Shown here one piece after another: positions 46,241-58,273 of a DNA stretch of 64,000 nucleotides. Each line of letters starts with the position of its first letter. The first letter of the stretch is position 1. The translations under genes and the position numbers were made by a program. The DNA comes from Hydractinia symbiolongicarpus. Taxonomy: Eukaryota > Cnidaria > Hydrozoa > Anthoathecata > Hydractiniidae. The notes under the pieces were generated by a model, which was not told the DNA's origin, searched no databases, and saw only the letters and a program-made list of their open reading frames with translations. The stretch covers positions 10,355,351-10,419,350 of the forward strand of contig NC_079877.1 in assembly GCF_029227915.1 (NCBI RefSeq), read 5' to 3'.

Positions 46241-49200
46241 AGCAATGGCCGGAAGATACGCAGAAAAAGACGAGGACTCTACAGTTACGCGGCTATTGTA
46301 TACTGTTATCTACGTTATTCACTCTGTTCAAACGAAATTAGCAAATTGATATTATTTATTCCAGATTGAATGCAATAAACAAAAAAAAATTGAAAAAAAA
46401 GGGAAATAAATTTTAGCTTTTATTTTAAAAATTGTATTTCATTATACAGTAGATTTTAATCAAGTTATTTTTCTTTTAACTTTCTGTTGTTGTCCTATGT
46501 CGCAGATGTGATGTTTATATGAGAAACAGGGCAAGACGTTTATCGTACGAATAAAATATATACGGTACTTTTGAATGGACGTTAGGGATGGTGGGTGTCT
46601 ATCTGACGTTTGTTATGTACCAAGTTATTTTTTCAATTAAGAAATCAAAACAACAGTCGTATACACAGTTATACAGTTAGTACGTTGAGATATGTATGTG
46701 TGTTTATGTTTTACATGAACCTTTGTAAAAATTTTCTTTTGCCACGGAGGAATGTTAAGATAAAGGGGCGTCAGTAAAAAATCTAACATTGAACGTTTTA
46801 GAATTTAGATGCCCCTCCCTACCCCTTTCCTCCCTCACGCTCAAACCGCTAACCAGGGATCCCGGATGTTCAGATCAAGCAAAGTGTTACTGTAGATTTT
46901 TAACCTTACTAAACAAGATTTTTTACGGACAATTTGACTAAAGGTTCATATATTTTGTTGGACATAGCTATACTTGAAGTAATCAACCGGAACATTAAGA
47001 GTCATTATTTATCAAAAAAATGTGATAACGTGTGATTAGATACACTGATTTTTTTGGGATATACTGATACAAGACAACCTACCTCAATTTAGCAGGCTGC
47101 CTTTAATTTTGCAAGTCTACATCCAGGGTTAGTCAGATACGCCGCGTGACTGGGTGTAAATTTGACAAAAAATTTGAACCAAGAGAATGATGTCGACGTT
47201 TCGGGGAATAAGGCGATACTGGTGTTGCAGACGGAGCGCGTTAATAAATCAGTGCAGATTTCTAATTTCTTAAGGCGAAAAGTCATGGTTCACAACCCTC
47301 TCAAATTCGCCTATCGCAATTGTGACGTCATGGTTGTGACATAGCTACCATATAAATTGAGAGGGTTGCAAATACAAGCTTACAGAATCTGACTAACTCA
47401 TTTTAACTAATCAGTAACTCAGTCAGTCAAAAAGCAAATAGCTATGACCTGCAACCCTCCCGTCTTCCCATAGGGGCATGTGACGTCAAAATCGTGACGT
47501 AATTTTTACACTCTGTGCGTTGTCCAACAATATGTAGCCTGTAGCATGCGTAGGAATATAGGGTCCGCAAGGCGTGGTTACTCATAACCTGTTAGGCTAT
47601 AGTTTTCACACCCATCCGTCAAGATCAGTCAAAGACTCACCTTTTGGCTTGGATTCTGTCTGTGCTATCGTGGCTACTGCAAACGTGTTGGTGCAATTTC
47701 CTACTGATTTGAAGTGTGCTAATGTTGAATCTCTTTGTGAAATGCAAAAAGAACTTTTAGAAAGTGTTCATTCTCGGACATTTTTAGTTTTCTAGAGATA
47801 TTTATCCTTTGTTTGGTAAAAGTTTGCATCGGAATTCAGGTACAGATATATACATTCCAGCCGAAGGAATTATTGCTTTAAGGTGGGAGATAAATAGATG
47901 TGCATATTTTACATGGCTAGCCTTACAAATATCGAAGGATATACCCTGCCTGTTATTTGCAAGAGGCTTAGATGGGGAGTCCCAAAGTTTTTAATGCTTT
48001 AATTCTGAGAAGCTTGTTTTTTACTCTCCAACACACCTTAACTGTATTGAAAGGTTTTCAGTATAGTAGTCACAAAAGGCTAGTTGAAGTAGAGCTTTTC
48101 CACAACAGACTATTAAAAATGAATACCAACAAATTTAACTAGCTAGCTATAGCTAACTGGCTAATTGTTTTTGTAATATGAGCTTACTGAACACATTTTT
48201 TGTCATTGTGGAGGTGTCTTTCCTAATTAATAGTTGTTATTAGAAGCACGAATGACATCTAGATAAGTAAGGCCGTTGATGAAAATAAACAACTCTTTGA
48301 ATGGCTCTTAGTTAACAAAGGTTGTTGTGTGGAAGGTCATGGTAAAATATAATTCTATAAACATATAACATCCGTCCATCTGGAGATTTCTATACAGCTC
48401 AGCATCGTTGGTATTGGTAGGTCTTAGTTCTCTTGTTATTGTTTTGAGCATCTTGACATCCATAAAACTTTTCTTGCATCTTTTCTTTTATTCCAAGCAT
48501 CCTTGTTTTCAATTTGCTTCTAAAAGGAAAATATTTTATTATCTGAAAAAGTTTATTTAGATTTTCCCTGTCACAAACAAAATGGGAGTCTTTCTCCAAA
48601 GGAGGCAGTATAAGCAGAAGCAATCAACAACTGTGCCCCCAAGACATGGTCTCCTTTTCTGTCAATACCTGCCTTGTCAACAGTAATAAAAAGAAAATTA
48701 ATACGTTTTTCACTCACAATTCGACTTGTTACGGATTTGAACTCTCTTTACGCAGCGTATATTTCTGCACCCATCCTTTTTACCTGATAGAAATCAGTTA
48801 AGAATTTTGTTTTGTTATGAAGGTATTGTCAAATCTAGTGTAGACAAACCAAATCATTACGTTCTCCTTGTTGCAAGTTGCTACGTTCTTAAACGAAAGT
48901 CGCATTATCCTTTTTCGGCCTGCAAAAAGCAGAAAATTACCCTTCTTAATTCTTCTTTTAAAGTTCAAACGAAACTTGAGTTTAGCCTTATGAATAAATA
49001 AATATCTGAAAAGAAACCTGACTTTCATATTAATAATGATGAAAGTTTATTAAATAAAAATATTAGCAATAACTTACCTCATATGAATAATTTAACTGAT
49101 AAAAATAATAATATTAGTAGTGCTTGTCAGTTGTTCAAAATTGGAAGATGCATTTAGCTGGTCTGACTAAAACCACACTTCTAAAAGAGCACTTTTTTTA

Positions 49201-49690
49201 AGTAAAAAAAATGAATAAAAAAATTAGATTTATTTTTATTTAGTGATGCCTCATTATGTCTGCCTGTTTTTTAGCAAGATAACTAGCTAGCGATATGTCT
49301 TTTCTAATCCAGCTAAATTTCCAGTTATGTTTTTTACAAAGCTTTAAAAAGAACCTTTACTTTTATTCGAAATGTCAACAAAATGTTTGGTCACCGTTTT
49401 TTTAGTCAACCTTTTTGAACATTTCAGATAGCCAGGAATCTTCTTGTCATTTAGTGTCTTTGTAACAAAATCCGCCATCTTTATAGTAAATCATGGCATA
49501 TATTATGACGCACGAATAAATTATCTATGCCGGAAATAAAAACGTTTTTTTTTTACTTTCCCATAAGATTTTATTTATCGATACATAAAATTTCGAATTA
49601 ACGAGCATAATGCAGCCTTGGGGCTAAAAAATTGTTCCAATTAGCGAAATGTTCGAATTAGCGGAGTTCGAATTAAACAGCTCAAAATAG
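46241..49690. other. Intergenic repeats and possible relic coding fragments
   Basis: 47291-47370 forms a hairpin-like pair (CCCTCTCAAATT with AATTGAGAGGG) around GACGTCA. Open frames at 47574-47795 (VCAIVATANVLVQFPTDLKC) and 47809-47994 look protein-like but have no recognised domain; they may be fragments of the broken retroelement to the right. An ATTAGCG-type MITE-like motif lies at 49600-49680. No intact gene is supported. Confidence 0.35.
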
Positions 49691-49779
49691 ACAAGACTTT
49701 ATTAAACCAAACTTAAGGGACTTGACACGTCTACGGACGTCTACTGTACAAGCAATTAGTGAGAGAAACAATTCTCTAG

Positions 49780-51554
49780 AATGCTATACCGCTTGTCACC
49801 TCATGCCTTTGGACAAATCACCTGGTGTGCGGCCCCTTTAGTATTGGTGGGATATTAAGACGAATCATTGGCAAATCCATAACGTGTCTTGTCAAACGCA
49901 AAGTTATTGATGCAGCTGAAAACCTTCAACTACGTGCTGGACGGCTGATGAAGGAACTGATGGTGTGCTTTTACTAGACACATTACCAGTTTGAACAGAA
50001 GAGTTTTAATGCACCAATTAAAAATAATTTGTCCGAAACTAGCTATTTATGTTACCAATGCTGATGGACTAAAGATATTATCTTGTAAGGAAACCACTCA
50101 GGGGAGATCCTACAGCGATGGCAACCTACGCACTTGGTATTTCCCCCTTGCTAGAACTGTTGATGATACACGAGGTAAAACATTTACCTTATGCTGATGA
50201 TATCAGTGCAGGTGGCGAGCTAGCAAGTCGCAGAAAGTGGTGGCAATAATTATCGAGAAAGGCCAGTTAATTTGCTACTATCCAGAAGCGTCCAAGTCAT
50301 GGCTGATAGTGAAAGCTGACAAGCAGGAGCTGACTAGAGGAGTATTCAAAAACTTTAAAATTAACATAACAGCGGAATGAAAAAAACATCTTGGCGTCTC
50401 AACTGGTTTCCTTACAAACAAGAAACGTTTCGTAGAAGACTTTGTCATTACATGGGTGAAAGAACTATTGGGTTTATCAGCAATTGCAAAAGTTCAATTT
50501 CTAACTGCTTATTCTGCTTTTGTATCTGGATACAGGCATAAATTTAACTATTCCATTCGATCATTACCTTGTATTTCGAAGTTGTTGCAACCAGTGGAAG
50601 ATGCTATTCGCACAAAATGGACTCCAGCCTTATCTGATGGAAGGGCAAGTAACAATGACGAGAGAGCATTGTTTTCCCTTCCGGTGAAATTTGGAGGCCT
50701 TGGTTTGATAAATCAAAATGGAATATGAATTTTCGAAACTTGTCCGAACGAACTTATGGAAACAATAAAGCATCAAAATTTGTTGATGACAACAGCTGCT
50801 TCGACAAACGAGCAAGTTAAGCCAAAGGTGTCCAGGGAAAGGAATGTATTCTATTTACACAAGCTTAAAGAAGACAGACGACTCGATTATCCCATTGCAA
50901 GGTCGACTGGTGCTTCCAGTAATGATAACTTTACCATTAAAGACCAAAAGTTTTTCCTGAATAGCACGACAGTATTTTTCTACGTTACGTATGGAGTATT
51001 AAAGGATTGCCACCTATTTGTGCATGTAGCAACCAAAAGTCTAATGAGCATGCATTGTTATATCATGTAGGCGTTTTATAAATATTCGTCACAATGAGTT
51101 ACTGTGAAGCTCCTGTGATTCCCCTGACCACTAAAGCAACTGATTTTTCCATTCTGCAGTTACAGACGCTAAAGCAAGATAGAAGTGTAAGAAGTTTGTT
51201 GCAGAGAGGACAACAAGCATTTTTAGATGTAAAGAGTTCCAAGTTTTCGACGCCAAACAATGTCATCATTATTTGCTTCTGAAGAAAAAAAGAAGATATA
51301 GATCTTATAACAGACGCATCATAGATGTTGAGCAAGGGACGTTTACACCATTGATATTTAGCATCAACGAGGGTATGAGTCGAGAAACAAGTGTTTTTGT
51401 ATCCAGACTAGCCAACATGATCGCGGAAAAAACAGATGAAACAATGCGTTCGGCAATGTTTTGTCTGCATGGTTCCAGAAGTTATTCTATCCGTAGTATG
51501 TGCGACGATGACGTGCTGATTACAAATGAGTTGGCAATTATCCGAGAAAATTGA
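49780..51554 (+). pseudogene. Retroelement reverse transcriptase, heavily broken
   Basis: Pieces in order: LDKSPGVRPL at about 49810, a TTQG / GDPTAMATYALGI polymerase block with a frameshift at about 50100-50130, YADDISAGGEL (catalytic YADD, 50190-50201), then VKFGGLGLINQNG ending the open stretch 50456-50728, and near the end DVEQGTFTPLIFS and MFCLHGSRSYSIR (51273-51554). The order matches an RT family I know from cnidarian, mollusc and fish genomes (GGLG and HG-FTPL blocks near the C-terminus), of uncertain class. Many stops and indels, with an internal loss before 51273, show it is dead. Confidence 0.6.
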
Positions 51555-51719
51555 ACTGTTGAATTGATATTTCAGTTTATGTTGTGTCGTTCAGTAATGT
51601 CAACTTTCAATATTTTGTTATCTTTCTATGTATAACGTCTACGTCCTTTAATGTTATATTGTAAAAGAATTATTTAATTAATAAATATCATAGCATAAAA
51701 TAATTTGGATAAGTTTTTC

Positions 51720-52110
51720 AAACTTGGGTCCCAGAATCCCTTTCGGCATGGATGTGTTGATGACGTCATCGAAAAAGCATTAAACCCCGATATCTGGGTA
51801 ACCATTTGTCAATGACAAGATTTCTACGATAACGGCAAGGGCTATACAAATTTCTAAAGTAAAAAAAAAATTCATATTTTGGTAGGTCCTTGCTAACGTC
51901 AGCAAAAATTTAAAAACCTTATATCTCCTACTGCGTTCGTCGAAAACATATGGTCCTATACATTATTTTGATCAGCGTTTCAAATTTCTACGCATTACAG
52001 GCAACAGATAAATTAAATTTCGCCATTTTGGTGTATGCACTGCTGACGTCAGCAAAACATGTAAAATAACCTATTTTTTCATTGTCCTTCTGCCTAAATA
52101 GATTTTTTCA
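51720..52110 (+). mobile_element. Helitron-like relic
   Basis: TGTATGCACTGCTGACGTCA, then CCTATTTTTTCATTG and TGCCTAAATAGATTTTTTCA, repeats the 3' region of 4603-6830 (6732-6815), with a decayed terminal hairpin and no CTAG. GACGTCA-rich sequence precedes it. Confidence 0.5.
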
Positions 52111-52229
52111 CCAGCTTTATAAAAAAGATATAAAGGAGGCAAATGCCGTGGCGTGGAAATTTTCATAATGAGAGCATCATATTTCAAACGTTTTTGTCTG
52201 ACCTGAACATCTGAAATAACAAATTACAC

Positions 52230-52590
52230 ATATTCTCCCAAAGAATTTTTTGCGTGCATTCGAGACATTCTTTTTTTCAGCAAAGTATAAAAAATCCTAA
52301 TTTGGAGACTCAAACGAAATATTTATTTTATAAAGGTTTGGAAACTACCAGACTTAATCACAGTTTAATTTTCTAAGCAAAATTAAACGATTCTCATAGA
52401 AATTTGCCGATAAAAATAAAGTCTAGCTTTGATAACAAATGCTGCAAACTTTAAAACACTCTTCAAGAAACAATAGAACACTCCACAGGATTACAAATAA
52501 AATTTTCTCTTCTTTTGACAAAGGAAAATACAGATTGTTCGAACTGAAAAGTCCCTTGAAAGAATACGCTTTTGTGTCAGGTCGGAAGAT
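52230..52590 (+). repeat. Duplicated block, left copy (partner 60460-60840)
   Basis: Shares in order AATTTGGAGACTCAA, AAAGGTTTGGAAACTAC, CTTAATCACAG, GCTTTGATAAC, GCTGCAAACT and GAAACAATAGAACA with 60480-60680. In this copy a LINE intervenes before the homology resumes at about 55180. Confidence 0.7.
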
Positions 52591-55225
52591 GGCGAACATG
52601 ACACACGTTGTAAACGATGTTGAAGAAAATGTCTCACGTATCCCGATAAAAGGATATAACAAAGATATTGAATTGATTTTAGAGGAGAGTGTTAGTGATG
52701 CAGAAAATTGTATACTCGAGAAATATAAAGAAGTAAAATTTAGAAAAGTAAAACTTCAACTCTACGAAGAACTTAGAGGCGCGCTAAAAAACTTTATTAA
52801 AATGGAAATGCGCAATATTTAACGTGGGTGTACTCCATTAATTCATGAAGATGGTGTCACGTCAACACAGGCATCTTATGTAAAAGTACGTGAAGATTAA
52901 ATAGAATTTTTGAAGGGCGATTTGATAAACAAAAATAAAGTTATTGATTTGTTTGTGCAAAAAAACATTTGTGCATGACGAGCGGCAAGCACATCATAAT
53001 TTTCACATCAAGACAGTTTATCGCGTAATTCCCGAAATAATTGTGAACATTTAAAAAAGGTAATCACTTCTAGCAGTGACTCAATGAATGTCCTTATTTC
53101 AGCAATGAAGCATATACGCCTAAAAAATCCCCAGAAAATCGTTTTTGCTCACTCGAATATTAACTCATTGCGGTATAAGCTAGACCAATTGAAACGTTGT
53201 ATTCTGGAAACGTTGACATTCTCTGTATCTCCAAAACTAAACTCGATTAATCCTTCGCTATGGCTCAGTTTTGAATTCCAGGATACAGAAGACCAGTTTG
53301 CCGTGATAGAACTTCCTTTGGAGGTAGCCTTATTGTATATGTGAATGAAGTTATTCTTGTTAAACTCATGAATGACACCATTACACACAGTATCATTGAG
53401 GTATTTGTTCTTGAACTCAATATTAACAAATATAAATGGTTACTGATCTATGTTTTTCGCCTTCCATCGCAAGAAGAAACCTATTTTGTATATCATATAA
53501 GTAGACTAGTGAACCATTATTATCAATCGAAAATGTTCTAACAATTGGCGATTTTTTATGACACCATCCAACAATCAATTAAATTCATTTATGACCAACT
53601 ACGATTTGAAGAATACAAATACTGCACCTATATGTTACAAATTAGTAGAAAACCCAGCTTGCATCGATTTAATGTTAACTAACCGAAAACATCATTTTCA
53701 GCATCCAAGTACAATTGAAACAGGCATATCCGATTTTTATGGCATGATTCTAACTGTGCTTACATCTAATTTCAAAAGTAGGATTCTTTCATACAGAAAC
53801 TTCAAAAATGTTAGTCATGATCTATATTATAAAGATTTGATCAATCATCTAAAAGATGTTACAAGTTTTAAAGATCTCTAAAAAGAGGTTTCAGATGTCT
53901 CAGACACTTGCCACTAAAAAGAAACATCTTCGAGCAAACCACAATCTATTCATCAACAAAATCATCTGTAAGAAGATTATGTACTGATCTAAACTTTACA
54001 ACAGATATAATCAAAACCAATCAAAAAATAGTTTTAATTTGTATAAGAAGCAGCGAAATAAATATGTCTCCATGATCCGCAAAGCAAAAATTGGATATTT
54101 CAACAACATCAAAGTAAATGATGTCACTAACGATAAAAGATTTTGGAGAAAATAAAGTCTTTTATGAAACGACTGTTCAATTACTGATCGGATCGTCATA
54201 GTTAATAACAATGACATCGTTCAGGAAAGCATTGAAATGGCTAACATCTTTACCCTAACGGCTCAAAATTGGCGAAGTTGTCCGGAGAAGGGTAAAATTG
54301 TTAAGGTGATTGTGATGAATTTAAGCAAAGGTTCAATAAATCACGACCTTTTATTAGCTAAATTTTATGGTTATAGTCTCAGGAAATCAGCCCTAATGCT
54401 TTTTTTAGCTACCTATCTGACAGCAGACAAAAAGTTGAAGTTGGGTAATTTCTTTGAAACGTTTTAAATATTTTAGTTGGCATAACATAAGAACCAATTC
54501 TCGGTTCTCTGCTATTCAATATCTTTATTAATGATATTTTCGAATTTATTGACTTAGATATGTGCAATTTTGCTGACGATAACTCTGTGCACTGCTCTGA
54601 CAAGAACCTTGTCTGTGTATAGCGTATATTGGTTGATGAAATGGAAGTTGTAACAGCGTGGTCTCTAGAAAATGTCTGAACACAGACAAGTGTCATTTTA
54701 TCGTACTAGGATTTCAGAAGTACCTTTCCCCTCTATCAATTTGAGTTCCAGTGTTCTATAGAGCGTCATATCAAAGTACAGTGTAAACTACAAAGCTTGG
54801 TAAATGCATTTGTCAAATCCCAGTTCAACTATTGTCCTCTCATTTTGATGTTCTGTCTTCGTAAGGCTCATGATAGAATATCCAATATTCATGAAAGAGC
54901 AATGAGGCTTATATTACAATGTGATGAAGAATTTTCTTATTAAAAACTGTTGCGTGATATATTTGCTATCTGATCCATACCATATTCTCTTCGTAGGCCT
55001 TGATCGTTTCATTGTGACCAGCCTAAGACAGTAAACAATGGTTTTGAAAGAGTCTCTAACAGAAGGTCCACAATTGTGGTCAGTATTGCCTTCTACCATA
55101 AAGAATTGCAACTTTTTTCTTGTCCGTGTTGTCACACTAACATTTTCAGGCTGGGATACATCTAATCCAAAATATTGTATTTTCTACAGAGCAGACAAAA
55201 ATATAAATGTCACAATGATTTATTA
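52590..55225 (+). pseudogene. Non-LTR retrotransposon (CR1/jockey-like LINE), degenerate
   Basis: An ORF1-like segment ends at 52822 (ILEKYKEVKFRKVKLQLYEE). Endonuclease remnants follow at 53084-53344 (HSNINSLRYKLDQLK, then a frame break) and 53558-53881. RT pieces in other frames include KYVSMIRKAKIGYFNNIK (about 54060-54110), a FADDNSV catalytic box (about 54570) and the C-terminal FVKSQFNYCPLILMF segment (about 54810-54855). A PQLWSVLPSTIKN motif at 55068-55106 is the usual LINE C-terminal end. Multiple frameshifts and stops show it is inactive. It interrupts the duplicated block that is continuous at 60.5-61.2 kb. Confidence 0.7.
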
Positions 55226-56110
55226 AGAAATATCTTTTAGAACGTTTAGCTAAGCTAGTTAACTAGACAAAAAGCACAACAAAATCCAAATCATGTTGCT
55301 GTTACAGAAGTAAAGAGATAATTGTTCTACGGCTTTAGCCAGTAGAACTTTAAAATGGGCTTTTTTGGTCACCGTTTTTACTATCGAGACTAGTGATGCA
55401 CAGAAGGGTCTAGTGTAGTGGTACGTAAATTAAAACTGAACTTATTTTATTATCATTTATTTTCACAAATAAATCATTTTGAATTATTATTTTATGTTCG
55501 ACATTTTTGTTGGTTTCGACATTTTCACCAAGCTAGAACGGTCGTCCGTTATTTTTTTTTTTTGTGATCTGAAGTTTTATGAAACTAGCTATCAACAGGC
55601 TAAAATTCTTTTTAAAAAACCAAATAAATTAATAATAGTTGTTGTTATAAATTTTTACGTCCCATTTAATTTTCAAAAAAGCGGAACTCATTTTTTTACT
55701 TTCATAATTTTTTTTCGTCTTTGGTGTGGCAGTTAAGAATTAATTATTAATAACGTGATCACTTTTTCTAAACAATTTAAAAACTAAAGAAAGTACTCCC
55801 CCATGGAGGATTTGGTATAAATCAGTAATACGCCGTAGAACTTCCTGCCGAGACGGCTGGTTATTAATTATGAATTGTCCATGCAATGCAAGAATTTTTT
55901 TTATTTTAATATCTTCCACTGTGTTTGAACGTATTCTGATATCAGTGTAACTAAAAAAGAAAGTTTTTGCAAATATTTTGAATTAAATAAATAACTTTAT
56001 CAATAATCAACACCCCCTTCTGTGTGTTTTTATTGTTATTTTTTCTACAAATTCTCTTCCTTTAAATAAGAAACTAAAATCGAAAGAAAATTTGTTATCC
56101 AAAATGCTTT
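55180..56110 (+). repeat. Duplicated block upstream of the GPCR (partner 60870-61260)
   Basis: Shares GAGCAGACAAAAATATAAATG, TTTTAGAACGTT.AGCTAAG, CAACAAAATCCAAAT, TATGAATTGTCCATG, GAACGTATTCTGATAT and TTTATCAATAATCA, in order, with 60880-61190. The left copy has extra sequence (about 55320-55860) absent on the right. Confidence 0.75.
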
Positions 56111-56129
56111 ATTATCTTTAATAATTAAT

Positions 56130-56190
56130 GATGCGATGAATAATGGTGGATTCGCTATTTGGACTATGTCACTGTACGATATTCTATGGT
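56130..56190 (+). pseudogene. GPCR relic (TM3 fragment)
   Basis: GGTGGATTCGCTATTTGGAC followed by TATGTCACTG encodes GGFAIWTMSL, matching the TM3 start of the intact GPCR (GRYAFWTMSL) and the pseudogene at 61.7 kb. Only about 20 codons remain recognisable. Confidence 0.55.
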
Positions 56191-57388
56191 TCTTTCTAAT
56201 TTTCTTAATTAAAATTAATTATTTATTGCATTGTCTTTGCTTTAATAATTTATTAGTTTTCATTTGGGAAGCTATAGCTTTTGTTTTTGATAACATCTTT
56301 TTATTTTCAGCTTGTTTTTATTCTTCACAAGTCTTGTTTTCAGGCCCCACATTTGTCTCTTTTCCAGAAACAGTAGTGTCCGCTTTGATGGAATACTAAT
56401 ACTATTCGAAATACTCTGTTTTCAATCATTTTTCTGTTTTCCTTGAATCTGCGTTATTATTTCCCTAAGAAAGCTATCGGTTAACTGTAATACTGTAAAA
56501 TTCGTACATATGTTATTTCTCTTACGACAGGTTTACCGGGAGTGCTTGACGAATAGTTCTCCAGCTTCTATTTACATATCTGAAGTCGATAAGTGTCTTT
56601 CTAGCTCTAAAAACGACCTGTTAATTCCTACAAACTGATCAGGACACAGTACAGTCCTTACACTACGTCTCAATATTCACCTGCTTCAGGTGCGTAATTA
56701 AAGACTTGAACATTTATCTTAAAATGCTTAACATTCCAGTTGTCATACACTCCCGATTAGACAAATTCTCGACAACTCAAACAATTTTTTTTTCTTTCAA
56801 AGTTTAAGCTAAGCGATTTTTACTGTATCTCATGAACGCAAAAAAAACAAAGAGTCAAGGCAAAAAGCAAATTAGGCTTCATTGGTGAAAAATGTCTTAG
56901 TAGAACTTTTGGACTATTTTTACTATATACTTATCAAAACTTTAAAACCATGCACCTGATGATGACAATTAGAATTGTCGACACAGGTTAAAATGTTTTA
57001 CTTTTTAGAGAAGTTTTAAAGTTGTGCTACGTAGATCACCTACACATCTACAATAACAATGCTTATGTAGCCCTATGTCGCCCTGTTGGATTCAAGAAAA
57101 AAAGCAAACTTGGCCATCTACAGAAATATTATCTTTACGATTATAGATTTACCAAAAAGGATGTAATCGCCCTTGTTACGTTTAATTATTTATCATTGTG
57201 TTTTATTGTAACAATGGTTCTTAAACAAACAAATCTTTTTTTCTCAATTTTAAATACTATTCCAGCCACTCGCCTGTTTCTTATTGTTATTTTTTTAAAT
57301 AAATTTTCTTATTCTTTTCAGTTCGAAGAACTATGTTAAGACAAGATCGAAAATCTGATCATCAAGCATATTGACTTAAAACATTACA

Positions 57389-58273
57389 ATGTTCACTGCA
57401 ATGGAATCTAACACCTCGAAAATAACTCAAATTTGCTTTGATACTCGGAACGACGTCAGAACCGATATTTTTGCTTTTCAAGTATTAACAATAATATTTT
57501 CAGCCGGTATTTTACTCGCGAATGGAATGCTTTTGTTCATATATATAACAAAACCGAAAAAGCGACGTAGCATGAAATTATTGTATGCACTCTTGTCGTT
57601 TTCAGATTTCTTGTTTGGATTATTTACACTTGCAGTATTGAGCGCGTCAAAATACAAGAGTATAAATAAACACTGTTACCTGCGAGATGTGATGGGTGCT
57701 GGTAGATACGCTTTTTGGACAATGTCATTGTGTGCTATAGCGGCAATATTAGTGGAAATCTACTTAGCAATTATGAAACCACTTACACATGCGGCACGAA
57801 AAGAGAAAAACACTATTTCGAAAGTACTTGTTGGAGCTTGGATAGCTTGCATTTGCCTTCCAATCGTTTGCAGGTATCATGGACCTAAGTTTTGGGATAT
57901 TTATTCAATACTTTCTTGGGCATTTATAATTCTCTTGCTCTGTTTCATTGTTTTGGTACAAACAACAGTTTATTTGTACGTGAAACGAAATCCGCACGTA
58001 CGAAGTCGAGATAAACATGCAGTTTTCACGACAGTGATTTTTACATGCTCATTCTTTGTCAGTTTCATACCTATTGCGGTTATTGGAGTATATTCCATAT
58101 TCTCCCGTCACGGAGCAGTTCTTAAAAGTTACGTTATACCGTGGGCTCATTTTATGAACAACATTAATAGCCTGGCAGATCCAATTGTATGCGTACTGAG
58201 AACAGCCGGATGGAGAAAAGTAATATTTCGTCAAGTCAGAGAGAGATATAATACTGCAGAATCTTCATTGTAG
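57389..58273 (+). CDS. Rhodopsin-class (class A) GPCR, single exon, 294 aa
   Basis: Seven-transmembrane plasma-membrane receptor; ligand unknown. Short extracellular N-terminus with NTS glycosylation site (8-10). Landmarks: TM1 Asn45 (LLANGMLL), TM2 Asp73 (LSFSDFLFG), TM3 Cys96 and a cytoplasmic end EIYLAI (123-128) in place of DRY, TM4 Trp151, TM6 Pro228 (SFFVSFIP) and TM7 NSLADPIVCVLR (260-271), with DP instead of NP. The DPIvcvLR ending and short loops recall the melanocortin/cannabinoid/adenosine-like group, but affinity is uncertain. Loss of the Arg of DRY is unusual and is shared by the neighbouring pseudogene, so it is a family trait. Met1 is the first ATG; Met5 is an alternative start. 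The frame is open without introns. Confidence 0.85.
   Translation: MFTAMESNTSKITQICFDTRNDVRTDIFAFQVLTIIFSAGILLANGMLLFIYITKPKKRRSMKLLYALLSFSDFLFGLFTLAVLSASKYKSINKHCYLRDVMGAGRYAFWTMSLCAIAAILVEIYLAIMKPLTHAARKEKNTISKVLVGAWIACICLPIVCRYHGPKFWDIYSILSWAFIILLLCFIVLVQTTVYLYVKRNPHVRSRDKHAVFTTVIFTCSFFVSFIPIAVIGVYSIFSRHGAVLKSYVIPWAHFMNNINSLADPIVCVLRTAGWRKVIFRQVRERYNTAESSL

Noticed and set aside
57022-57339. 105-codon open frame upstream of the GPCR
   Set aside because: Low-complexity hydrophobic translation of AT-rich DNA, no domain, not conserved in the duplicated block.
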